This document shows positions 1 to 11,013 of a DNA stretch of 64,000 nucleotides, piece after piece. Under the pieces are notes generated by a model, which worked only from the letters and a program-made list of their open reading frames with translations, had not been told where the DNA came from and did not search any database. How positions within the stretch are numbered: position 1 is the first letter of the stretch; every line of letters begins with the position of its first letter. Location of the stretch: the NCBI RefSeq assembly GCF_030272615.1, contig NC_081410.1, positions 113,585,933-113,649,932 on the forward strand, given 5' to 3'. The translations under genes and the position numbers were made by a program. This stretch comes from Cryptomeria japonica. Taxonomy: Eukaryota > Streptophyta > Pinopsida > Cupressales > Cupressaceae.

Positions 1-3000
1 GATACCTATAGGGTAGAATTAGTTTATAGACCCAACATGCCTGACAATTCCGAATCCTACCAGGTATTTGAAAATGATAAATAGATTTAGAACTTTTTAC
101 AGTGTGCTGAGATTTTCACATCCGTGTTTTATGAAGGATCAAAGGCGAGTTGTAAAGAGTTTTCTCCTGATACACCAGAGGAACTACATGATGGAATGTT
201 ATAGTTGAAAGGAAATAAAATCCCAAAGGGTTTAGTTTCTCTTGAACTTATTTTTTATAGAAAGGATGGATATGTTAAGCAAGGCGAGAAAGAGACTCCT
301 ATAATTTAAAACTCTGGTGAGTATGAGAAAATCAGCATTGGTACTATTAATTTGGGAAATTGTTGTTCTGAAGAGGAGAAAAGGAGGTTCATCAGCTTGT
401 TGGTTGGGTTCAAAGATGTTTTTGCATGGAGCTACGATGATTTCAAGAATTTCAGGGATGGTAATTTCCAACATCATATTCCTTTGAAACCAGGTGTCAA
501 TCTTTTCTGGTAGAAGTTAAGGAATTTTAATCCAAAAGTAGCAGAAGTGATCTTCCATGAGGTCGACAAGATGTTGAAAGCCCAATTATTTATCCTTTAC
601 ATCATTCTACTTGGATTTCCAATATCGTTCCAGTTCGGAAGAAAAACGGTGAAATACGAATCTGTGTTGATTTCAAAAACTTAAACCAAGCAAGCTTGAA
701 GGATAATTATCCTCTGCCAGCAATGTACCCTATTTTACAAATTATTTCAGGATCAGAGATGATTTCTATGTTGGATGGCTTCTCTGGATATAACCAAATC
801 AGTGTCTCAAAGAAAGATCAACACAAGACAACCTTTATAACTCCCTGGGGCACCTTTGCATATAAAAGAATGCCTTTCAGGTTGATTAATGCAGGGGCAA
901 CGTTTCAGAGGGTGATGGATCTTTCCTTTGGGCATTTGAGGGATAAGATCATTGTGGTGTATTTGGATGATTTGATTGTTTTCTCTAGGAAGAGGAAACA
1001 TCATGTACAAGATTTGAGGAAAGTTCTAGTAAGATGCAGAGAGCATGGAGTATCATTAAATCCTAAAAAGTCTATTTTTGGTGTCACAGAAGGAAAACTT
1101 CTTGGACATATTGTTTTACAGGTGGGAGTAAAGGTAGATCCACAGAGAGTAAAAGCAATACAACAACTCAGTCTTCCTTCCAATAGAAATGGAGTGAGGT
1201 CCTTCTTTGGACAGGTGAACTTTCTAAGGTGTTTTATTCCTGATTTTGCTGAAACTACTAAATATATTGTAAATATGATGAGTGAGAAAGTAGTTTTTAA
1301 GTGGAATGAGGTAGGTAAAAAGGCTTTGAAGAAATTAAAAGGGTAATTGCACATGCACCCACTCTAGTTAATCTGGATTCTAGTAAAGACTTTATTATTT
1401 ATTGTTATGCATCAGAGCATACTATGTCTGGAATTTTAGTGCAGAAAAGTGAAGATAATGAGGAAGTTCAGATTTCCTTCATGAGTGTATCGCTAAAGAA
1501 GCATGAGTTAAAATACTCATAGACATAAAAAAAGCTTATGCAATAGTCAAATTTGTGAAACAATTTAGGTACTATATACTTCATTCACATGCAACTGTTT
1601 TTATTCCCAACTCTATAGTGAAAAGTATTTTAACCCAATAGGATGTTGGTATCAACAATAGAGCATCTTGGGTCTCTAAGATTCAGGAGTTCAATTTGGA
1701 CATCAAGCCCACTAAGCTGGTCAGAAGACAAGGCCTTTGTAAATTAATTGTGGAGAATAAGTTTGAAGAGGAGGAGAATCTGCCCCTAACTCTATTTCTT
1801 AGTCATCAGTATTCTTGGTTCACCGATGTTGCCTATTATCTCACTTATGGAGACTGTCTGGATCATCTTTCTTCTAGGGAGAAACGGAATTTGAAGTTGA
1901 AAGTTGCAAAGTACGTTATTTTTTATAACATACTATACAAGAAAGGCTTGGATGGCACTTTTCTCAGGTGTGTAGATAAGTCGCATCAAGAGGCTTTACT
2001 GAAAACCTTTCATAATGAGGCATGTGGTGGGCATTTCTCTTCTATGGTTACTACATATAAAGTCTTGAGAAACTGTTACTATTGGCCAGGAATGTTCAGA
2101 GATGCGTATGTGTGGGTGGTGAAGTGTGAGAAGTGCAAATTGTTCAAAGGTAACCCCAGTTGGCTGCCTTGCCCTTAAGACCTATAGTAATTGAGGAGCC
2201 CTTTAAACAATGGGGGTTATATTTCATTGGTCCTTTGAACCCAATTTCTAGTGTAGGGCATACTCACATATTAACAGCAATAGCTTATTTCACTAGGTGG
2301 GTGGAAGCTATTCCTATGAAAAAGACCACTACAGAGATTGTGTGTGCATTCCTTAAAGACAATATTCTTGTCGGGTTCGGGGTTCCTCAGAAAATAGTCA
2401 CAGATAATGCATCAAATTTCTCTTCATTCAAGTTGATTTTATTTTTCTATGATCATGGAATTTCTTTGGCACACGCTTCTAATTATTACCCACAGGGTAA
2501 TGATCAAGCAGAATCAAGTAACAAAAACTTAACTTAATCAATATCATGAGGAAGTTGGTTAGTGAGAGTTTCAGGGACTGGTATAAGAAGTTACATGAAG
2601 CACTGTGGGTAGATCGAACTTCACCTAAATGAGCCATAGGGATGTCTTCTTTTGAGTTGGTATATGGCATTGGTGCTTAACTCTCTCTTCTTTTAGAGTT
2701 AGCAGCTTCCAGATTGTAGACTATAGTAGAAGATGCATTCTTTCAGAGCTCTTTTGAAAAGAGAATTATGTACTTAACCAAGATTGAGGAAGAGAGGGAA
2801 AAGTCGGTTGACAGGATTACAGAACATCATATGAGAGTAAAAAAGATATTTGATCAGAAGGCAAGACCCAGGAAGTTCATGAAAGGTGATCTGGTATTAT
2901 TATGGGATAAAAGGAGAGAGCCGAAAGGCGCTCATGAAAAATTTGAGTCACTATGGAAAGGATCTTATGTAATTCATGAAGTAAGAGGTCCCAATTATTT

Positions 3001-3076
3001 TAAACTTTCTCATGAGGATGGCTTTGAATTACCCCTGTCCTATAATGGGCATGACCTAAAATTGTATCAATTATAA
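1..3076 (+). pseudogene. E1 pol: RT, RNase H and integrase, broken
   Basis: This polyprotein would copy retrotransposon RNA into DNA and insert it. Bases 340-600 encode the pre-RT linker with a FAWSYDD motif. RT runs about 640-1340 with the YLDD active site at 960-971. RNase H follows at 1350-1700. The integrase zinc finger lies at about 2010-2136 (H-H-C-C), and the core at 2190-2540 keeps the TDN and QAES motifs. The first catalytic Asp of integrase appears replaced by Tyr (TAT at 2220-2222). The C-terminal DNA-binding tail is at 2768-3076. Stops interrupt the linker and RNase H, and frameshifts break the frame near 600, 1345 and 2170, so this copy cannot make functional pol. Confidence 0.9.
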
Positions 3077-4127
3077 GCAGGAGTCCCTTGTCAGTTTGTA
3101 CATATAGTTTTGTTGTGTTAGTATAGGTGGGTGTGTTTTGTTGTGAGTTGGGCCTTTGTTTTAACTCATTTTGCGAAATCGGGGATTCTGAGGTTCATTG
3201 CTTGATACTTTACAATTATAGTCCCCATGCAGAGCCACTATTGGCGGTACATATAGAAATTTCCATTCTATATGTCACCTTATTGAGTCACATCCCTATC
3301 TGGTCTTTTGGTCATGTTGTGTGCTATGAATTCCCCATGTAATCCAATCTTCGTTGTTTTCTTTAAGTTTCACTATGTTGAACTTGAACCTTTTTGGTTC
3401 AAGGTTCAAAGTTCAATGGGTGTCGTATTAAAAGTTTGTCCTCCCGTGTGACCTTAAGTCTTCTTTAGTTTTTATCGGTGTTTAGTATTGGTTGAACTTT
3501 GAACTTGAACCTTTTAGGTTCAAGGTTCAAATTTCAATATTTGTCATGTTTATGTTTTCGCATTGCGATTGTTCCTCAAGGTTTAGAGTTTGATGTTTTG
3601 ATTTCTTGGAAATCATGTGACTTTTCATGAGGTGGTGGCGTGGATTTTAAGATATGATTGACGGTGGCAGAGAAAGGGAATATTCTTTCTTTAATAATTT
3701 GAAAGTTGTCATTTATAGCAAGTATGGCGTGGAAATCCATATTTTCAGATATGAAGTGACTTGCTATTAAATGCATGCTCAATCACGATCATTTCAGAGT
3801 GATGTCGCACGAGTGAAAAGTAATGATGACAATTTGTGGTAATCATGGGTAAGATTTTCTCAGCTTTTTTAAAATTGAGCAGTTGTCTTGTCGAGATTGT
3901 CATTTGTGAATAAGTTTTAAGAATAGTTTTTGGAGCAAGAAGAAAATAAACTACAACAAGGGTTTTGTAGATGATAGAGGAAAGTATGTTCAACGAATTT
4001 CCTAATTGCTATAGTTTTTAGAAAAAGATCTGGGTATTTTGTTTGGCTGTTTGTTTCGGTTTTACCTATTTTCTTCTTTGTCTGGGTTGATTGGGGAAAT
4101 TCACACTCCTTCTATTGGGAAGACTGG
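3077..4127 (+). other. E1 spacer between pol and the extra ORF
   Basis: About 1 kb without a convincing gene. It holds two related palindromes (3378-3416 and 3492-3537). The reading frame of the downstream ORF may extend some way upstream of its first Met at 4128. Confidence 0.5.
3378..3537. repeat. Pair of GAACTTGAACC/GGTTCAAGGTTC palindromes
   Basis: Two stem-loops about 115 bp apart share the arms TTGAACTTGAACC and GGTTCAAGGTTCAA around a 4-5 nt loop. The second (3492-3537) has longer arms, opening with TTGAACTTTGAA and closing with its near complement. They lie in the pol-to-ORF spacer of E1. Roles such as RNA folding, termination or splicing control are only guesses. Confidence 0.75.
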
Positions 4128-6318
4128 ATGTATTTCTTCATCCAGGTCACTCTAGACAAAAATTGGTTCATTGATTGGGGAACCGTTATTGTAGAAAAGT
4201 TGCATGAGGGTTTGAACAATTACCTTGGAATGTCGAATTTCCATATGTCTTCATATCTGTTATATATGCTAGTTTGTGTGAGGGAGTGGCCTGGACTATT
4301 CCATGCAAAATGGGTTTAGGGTATTAAAATTTATGAGTATCACCCCCATTTGAACCAAAAAGGACATGTTGATAATTACCTTTGCTGGAATGACATTTTT
4401 GCTGGGAGGTTGACTTTTGAGTTACAAAATAGCTTACATAGGAGAATGTTTGTAGAAGCGGTTGAAGTAATTAACATCAATGGTATTTTCTTTACTCAAT
4501 TTAATCACTTCACTTACATAAGGGTTGGAGGTTTTAAAGTTGAACCCTTTAGGATACCAAGATATGTTTTAGAGTCCTATGTTTTGATTCAAGTTTCTAG
4601 GCAGTAAGCCTATGTTGCAAAGGATTATGGTGAAGATTCTGGCACAAATGGAATTTTTCCTATCGATTTAGGCCATTACAGTTGTAGGTTTGTTTCTGAC
4701 GCACTAAATCTTGAGTTAGAATTTAAGAGATTTCATTTGAAAACCTTTGTGAAAAGAGATAATTTTGACAGTAAAGGTTTTATTGCCCAGTATGTGAAAA
4801 AGATAATGCCTGATCAACATGTGCCCTAGTTGGAGGATTATTGGGAAGACTGCCCAGATGAATTTGAAGTGAGAAAAGGGAGTTGGTCCAGGTTAACTCT
4901 GAAATAGATTCTTGACATGAAATTGCAAATGGATACCTCTAGTGTCACTATTGATAATGAAGATGTACTAGATCCAGAATTCATGAGACGGGTACACAAT
5001 GAACCCCTTCCAGAAGTTGACTAGAGTAGAAAGATGGAAGATAGCATACATGCACGCACTTTCAATATAATTCACAGAACAAAGAATTGGCTTAGGAGTT
5101 GCAGATTTCATCCGGTGAAGGCAACTAGTTCAAGATACAAAAATGGAAAAAGGAAGATTGTAAGAAAAACCATTGTTTTAACTAATATCCCTGTTTCTGT
5201 TGCAGGAAAGAAGCAGGCTAAGATTAAAGAAGAAAATCTTGACTCTGAAGCTGCACATTACATTGGTGGCCGAGTAACCAGGTCAAGATACAAGATGAAT
5301 TTTCAGCCACCTTCCGCTCATCTCATTCTTGATTTGGACATCGAGGAAGTACACAGAAATATGGAAACCCATCTTTCTGATGCTAACAAGGTCTTAACTG
5401 ACTACTATCTAGGATTCATAGGTGCTTGATATCCGGTCTAACACAAACAATGCTGCACTACTGCCTTTAGGAGGGCCTTCCCCCATGCAATCTAAGGAAC
5501 TGATTGTGGCTCCTAAATAGCTAAGTGATTCAATTACCAGTAAGAGAAATGTGGTGCCTATTTTGGTGTCGATGGAAGATGTTGTGAGTAAATGTCAAGG
5601 AAGATCCATGAAGCCTAAGCGGCTAAAAATGGAGACTCTGATTGGTTGTGATGAAGTCACAAAACATTGGACTGCAGACATTGCCAAACCTACATCTGAT
5701 AAGGATGCTACCACCGCCTCAGAGGCTGATTATACTATTGAGCGAGTTGATTTGGGGGTAGGAACCAGATCAGTTGATGTGAAACATTTGGAGACTTCAA
5801 CCAAAACGATTATCTCCCACACTTGGGAGGACGAAAAGGACAAAGCAAAGTTGAAGCAGAATTTAATGCAAATGGCTCAATATATTCATGCTCTGCAGAA
5901 CAGTCCACTACCATTATCCCAAAGCTCTATTCCCTTTAGTTCAAAATTCCCTCCTAATCAGAAGTTCTTTGATGAGGTTCAACGAAACAAGATGATTGCA
6001 GAGATTTTCTCTGAGTGGCTCACATCGATTGTGCATAAAGGAACTAATTATATATCTAATTTAGTTGAAATTTTTAAATATGCTAATGAAGTAACCAAGG
6101 AATTGGATGCCGACTTAATCTCATGGCATAAAGAAAAGATTATCTGGGTGGTGATTTCAAAGCAAATGCGTGACATTAAGCGCTATGGCTTTATGAATTT
6201 TCTTGTCGAAAGACAAGTGTCAGGGTTAAATGAAGATATAATGTTTATATGCAAAGAAAGCATGGAGTGGTGTAACCAAATCATCCAACAAGGTCATAGT
6301 GAATCTACCGGTCTATGA
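4128..6318 (+). pseudogene. E1 extra sense ORF downstream of pol, function unknown
   Basis: One frame is readable from 4128 to about 5429 through five stops (near 4317, 4605, 4827, 4905 and 5022). It then shifts frame and continues from about 5430 through 5551 to 6318. Weak coding signal runs on to about 6840. The N-terminal third is rich in Trp, Phe and Tyr. The middle is basic, and the C-terminal part (5840-6318) is helical and charged. I recognise no catalytic motif, signal peptide or clear transmembrane segment. The position matches that of env-like or other extra ORFs in Athila/Tat elements, but no env homology can be claimed. Stop density matches neighbouring pol, so both probably decayed together. 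Confidence 0.6.
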
Positions 6319-7439
6319 GGCGAACTAACAACCCTGAGAAAAACCATGCAAAAGGATTTGCGCTATGTAGATGTCTAGTTGCTTAAGGAGGATAGCCAGA
6401 CTTTGGAAGATACAACAAAAATGATCAATCAATTGAGTAGCCACATTTAAATAAATTAAAGTGGAGAAATCCCTAGTTGTGGAAGATTTTACAAATATTT
6501 CCAAACTAGAGTCAATGCTCATAGTTTGCCTAGATCACTTGGATTCGCACAGGGACAAAGTACACATGGTGAAGAGGAAGAAAGAACTCTGGAAGCAAAG
6601 GGTAATACACATCAGCCTACTGCATGTAACAGTAATTCAGGAGTTCTCGAAGGTTCATTGAGAGTGGAGTGTGGAAAAAGCAGTTATGGTGTCTATCCAG
6701 AATAACAACCCAAACAATCCGACTGAGACAAAATCGATAGCATGACTAGCACTGCTGGCAGTTGTTTGCCAGCGAGTCTAGTTGTTTCTTATTTTCAGTT
6801 ATACAGTTAGGGTAGTTTCTTATTAACTCTTTCGAGTTAATTTTACCTTTGGTTAAAACTATTGGTTTGGCAACCTATTTATAAGTTTTGTAATGACTTT
6901 GATTGGGTTCACTAAGTTTTTGAAAAACTATCTCTTTAATTTTAGCTGAAAGACTTTGTGTATGTGGAAGGTTGATGATCATCAATTAATGAACATCAAA
7001 TGATAGTTATCTTTGACTTCAAATCAGTGTGTTTGATGTTTGAAATTTGATTTTTGTGAGAATCTATTTCAATTAAGGATCTGTTATAGCTTTCTATGTG
7101 CATAGAAAATTATCAGTGGAATTCATCTTTTAAACTTTTCATTTCATTTTAGTGTACATGTGAAGTCTGTCATCTTTATACAAAGAGTTATATATGAATC
7201 AGTGCTTGCATTCATTTGGTGTTGACTTGTGAATGCAATTACCTCTGTATGCTTTCTGGTGAAAATTATAATATTGGTTGTGTGTAATTTGGAGCTGATT
7301 AAATAACTATTAGAGGGTGTTGTACCTTAATTCAAAGGTTAATCAATATAATGATTTTCCAACAGTTTGGTGAAATTTGTATTTCATTTCTCGGGCTAAA
7401 GAGTATCAAAATTAAATAAATTGTGAGAGACAAATCTAT
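6319..7439 (+). other. E1 3' region, possible 3' LTR
   Basis: The first about 500 bases may still be the decayed end of the extra ORF. From about 6690 the sequence is AT-rich, has a TATTTATAAG box near 6880 and ends in CCAACA near 7366, which is LTR-like. No second copy is in the window, so the LTR call is tentative. Bases 7367-7439 show nothing recognisable. Confidence 0.3.
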
Positions 7440-7539
7440 TTACCAATAGAATGTAAGCAACGAATGGTAATAAGATGTGTGGAAAGTGAAGAACTGGATG
7501 GTACTAGATTTGATTGTGCACCTGAGCAAGGAGAATCCC

Positions 7540-8444
7540 TTATGTTCAGAAGAAAGGATACCAGATCTACTTAGAGGAGGATTCTTTTTTGGACTGTATG
7601 CAAATCAGGTGGTAAGTGTTACAAGGTAATTGCAAATAGTGGAAGTATTGATAATTTAGTAACCGAGGATATGGTTGAGAAGCTTGGGTTGAAGAGGCTT
7701 GAGCATCCTTGTCCTTATGATGTAAGTTGTTTAAAAGATGATCAGAAGGTAGAGATAAAGGAATAGTGTTGGGAAAGTTTCAATATTGGGCCTTTTAGAG
7801 ATGAAGTTTTATGTGATATTGTGTCACTGAATGTTTGTCATGTCTCATTGGCAAAACCTTGGTAGTATGATAGAAGAACTATTTACGACTGTAGAATAAA
7901 CCTAGTTACTATTGAGAAGGATGGACAAAAGTTCACATTGATTTCTTTGAAGGAGAAAGAGAAGGAGGTGAAGAATCTGAGTCTTGAGAAAAGTTGCAGG
8001 AAACTGATGGCAGGAGTTATACCAAAAGGTTTGAAAGAACTGGTGGCAGAGGTTATACCAGAAGGTTTAATAGAATCAGTTGTAGAGGTTATACCAGAGG
8101 TTTTGAAGAAAGATCTGATAGAACCAGTCACAAAGATTATACCAATGGGTGACATGAGTTGGTAGAAGGATCTGACAGATGAGTCTGATGGATAGATGGA
8201 AATGAATGATATGAAGTAGATGGTAACAAACTGGTTAAGGTCTTGTGGCAGAACCAAATCAGAATTGCAGAAACAAAGGCAATGTGTCGATCTGAAGCAA
8301 AGAAAGAGAAATGAAGAGATTCATAGGTTGGAGAAGTCGGTTGAAGCATCGGGAGAGATAGAGAAAAGATTGGTAGATAAAGAAGATGTGTGGATCATAA
8401 ATGAGCATGGGATCCTCATTTCGAATCCTTTTAGATGTTCATGA
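7540..8444 (+). pseudogene. E3b retropepsin-like protease and repeat-bearing tail
   Basis: The aspartic protease region is homologous to E3 36390-36800. The expected DSG active site lies near 7638-7646 and reads NSG here, because GAT has become AAT, so the catalytic Asp is lost. Downstream, about 7990-8150 encodes a repeated 12-residue unit built on VIPEGL/VIPEVL, followed by a charged tail up to the LTR. Stops occur near 7766 and in the tail. In a live element this enzyme would cut gag; here it is dead and belongs to a pol-less layout. Confidence 0.7.
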
Positions 8445-8483
8445 GTTGCCTCTCATGGAACATCTTTTTGTACCTAGGTTTTC

Positions 8484-9294
8484 TAATGCAGGAGCATCAT
8501 CAGTCGATGAGAAATCTTGCATCAACCAAAAACATTTCCTTTCTTATTTAGTTCGTTGTGCAGTTTCAATATTCTTAACAGTATGTACCGGTAGTTGCTT
8601 GTTCTTCATGGCAGATCTTCTTTGCAATTTTCTAGCAAATTCATGTGGTTGATTCTAGATTTCTAGTTCATTTCAGTTCTTCTCTGATCAGTTATCGCTT
8701 CTAGTTGGCTGATTTTGGGTTCTTGGGACAGTTCTTGTGCTTACCGGTTGGTTTTCCTTCATAACCAACATCATTCTTGGCATGTGGATCCATCTTGGAT
8801 CTTGTCCGATGTTCCTTGGCATGTGGCCAACCTTCCTACTAATCCGCATCACTTAGTTGTTATTTTCAAAAAATATTTGTTGAATCTTAGGGCTGACCTA
8901 ATTACACATTTCATTTTCCTACATTGGTGAATGTAATATTTTGAGGCCGACCTGGATATGTTTTGGTGGGTATAAATATGATGTTATCTAATCATTTGTA
9001 GAAGTAGAGGAAGTAGAACTGAGAATAAGGATTGAGATTCGCATGTTGTGATCAGGATAATTCTTAAAGTCCCAGTTGGATTGTTTCTAGCCTGAAGCCT
9101 ACATGTAATCGGTTAATTTTAGATGTTCTTTGATGATAATCTAATGATTACCGTATGATTTCCAGAAGTTCAATGGCTTGAATATGATCTATTTATATAA
9201 AATTGTTATATTTTCTTACCATTTTCATTGTGTCTCTCTTGCTGCATAAGCCAGTTGACTCTTTTGAGGGTTTTTACCAGTTATGGCTACATCA
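8484..9294 (+). repeat. E3b 3' LTR (811 bp)
   Basis: It aligns along its length with the E3 LTRs. It begins TAATGCAGGAGCATC where E3 has TGATGCAGGAGCATC, a G-to-A change of the terminal TG. It ends GGCTACATCA and keeps a TATAAAT box at 8971-8977. Confidence 0.85.
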
Positions 9295-9706
9295 ATTCTA
9301 GTGTGGAGGTGGTTTCTAAATAAGTTAAGTTTTAAATTGTGACTCTTGATCTTCCACAATTGGTTTCAAGTGTTGTTTCTCTAAAGGAGCTAATATGAGT
9401 TTCATAGTTTTTCTCACAAGAGCTTGTAATGTTCTTACATTGATACTCATATGAGTAAAACATTTGTAAATGATTTAAAATAAAGTTGGAAAAAAGAGTT
9501 TATGGAAAGTGATTAATGATCTCTCCAAATATAAATGGAGTAAGGTTTCTGTGTTTTTATTCTTGGTCTAGATATAAAAATTAAAGTTATACAATGGCTA
9601 ATTAAAATTAACTAATGTTGTAATTAACTTTAAATTAGAGATATCTAAATTGTATTCATAAATTGAAAAAAAAAAATTGAAAATTTATTATGAATACAAA
9701 TAATCT
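9295..9706. other. AT-rich spacer
   Basis: No ORF or repeat boundary recognised. It becomes strongly A/T-rich towards the LINE-1 insertion site. Confidence 0.5.
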
Positions 9707-9725
9707 AAAAATGATAAATGTATGA
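9707..9725. repeat. LINE-1 target-site duplication, left
   Basis: AAAAATGATAAATGTATGA directly precedes the LINE and is identical to 16008-16026. Confidence 0.9.
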
Positions 9726-9753
9726 TAACTGGTGCTCTTCCCCAAATCAAAGA

Positions 9754-11013
9754 ATGGCTGGAAAATGTGCTCTGCAAAATTTAGGGAAGGCAGAGGATGG
9801 AGATGAAGATTCGCAAGAGGGACACCAGAAAGGTCTTGTCCCAGGAGGATGTACAGGCAGCAAAGATGAAATTGTGATTGATTTGTCTATGGAAAACTCA
9901 GTAGAGAAAGCTCTGTGGGAGGACTTTGTAGTTATTGCAAGGATTATTGGCCCTAAATTGTCCCGAGTGGAAATCAATAATTGGGTTTCCAAAAATTAGG
10001 GGGAGGATATTATGGTTAAATATATTCCAAAGGGATTTTGTGTGGTTGTCTTTGCCTAGGAATTAGAAAGATGTCGCATCTTAAATCAAGAAAATTGGTT
10101 TGTTAATGGCAACCCAATTTATTTACAACCACACTCCCTGAACTTTGACCCCACTCCAATAGCGGTGTATGACAGTCTAGTATGGATTCGGATGTATAAC
10201 CTTTCGATTGAAAATTGGGATGATGTGGTGTTGGAGAAAATTGGTAGATCTTTAGGCACTATTTTGGAAGTAGATGAGCAGATTATTGAAAACAACCTCT
10301 ACAAATTTGGTAGATTGTGAATTGCTGCAGTCGAAAGAATACCATCACAGATTACTCTTTCTACCATGTCGGGTGAATGGAGGCAACAAGTAGAGATTGA
10401 AAAGACTATTTCTCATTTCTCTAGATGTGGTAGTCGCCTTCATTCAGTGATGAATTGCAGAATGTTTGTTAGAAGAGCAAGAGGCAACCCACCCAGAAAC
10501 GAGAAAAAAGTTTGGAAAAATATGGTAACCCAAATGTCACAAGCGGTTATACACAAAGAAACCCCAAACAAGGAAGTTGGTGAGCCATTGATTAAAGAAG
10601 CAATCATAACTTTTCCATTGGAATTCTCTCTAAAGAACCAAGTGATGGAGGATGATAGTTTGTCAAAAGAAGGTTGTTTGGAGGCAGGTCATGACTCTAA
10701 TGGGTGCGCCATTTCTACTAGAGTAGAGAATTTTCTCATGCATAAGCCTTTCTTTAAAGGTTCATCGGATATCGAGATTGAGTATGACCTGGGTTCGAAA
10801 GAAGATTTTAAGTCTGCAGATGAATTAAACAATGTGGATCAAATATGTATCAGCCAATCTACAAATGCTCTACTAGGGAAAGCCAAAGGAATGCATGGAA
10901 GAAGCTCCAATAAGCAAGTAAGAGAGGCCAGAGCCAATGAGAAAGGGATAGTGAGTGTCATCAAATTTATGAAAAATGCCAAGGGAGGATCTGTCTCCCT
11001 TGGTGAGACATGA
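9754..11013 (+). pseudogene. LINE-1 ORF1: RNA-binding protein
   Basis: ORF1 proteins of plant L1 elements bind the element RNA. The frame runs from ATG 9754 to TGA 11011-11013, about 420 codons. The N-terminal half (about 9900-10350) has the layout of the DUF4283-type domain found in these proteins. A degenerate zinc knuckle lies at about 10410-10465, with Cys-Gly, His and a final Cys, but the first Cys seems lost. The C-terminal part is acidic and basic without clear domains. Three in-frame stops (near 9997, 10058 and 10318) break it. Its TGA overlaps the ATG of ORF2 in ATGA. Confidence 0.8.

Larger units (their letters stand above)
1..7366 (+). mobile_element. E1: decayed Ty3/gypsy LTR retrotransposon, left end outside window
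   Basis: The order is pre-RT linker, reverse transcriptase, RNase H, integrase, a spacer with palindromes, then an extra sense-strand ORF. The integrase tail has no chromodomain, and RT style resembles the Athila/Tat branch of gypsy elements. No second, archaeal-type RNase H is seen between RNase H and integrase. Gag and the 5' LTR would lie left of base 1. The right edge at about 7366 is a guess from a CA-ending, LTR-like AT-rich stretch; no partner LTR is in the window to confirm it. Confidence 0.7.
7440..9294 (+). mobile_element. E3b: truncated gag-protease LTR element, 3' half
   Basis: This matches the internal 3' part and 3' LTR of E3 (36220-37990), starting in the gag/protease linker. 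The 5' LTR and most of gag are missing. As in E3, the protease region runs straight into the 3' LTR with no RT, RNase H or integrase between them. Confidence 0.8.
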
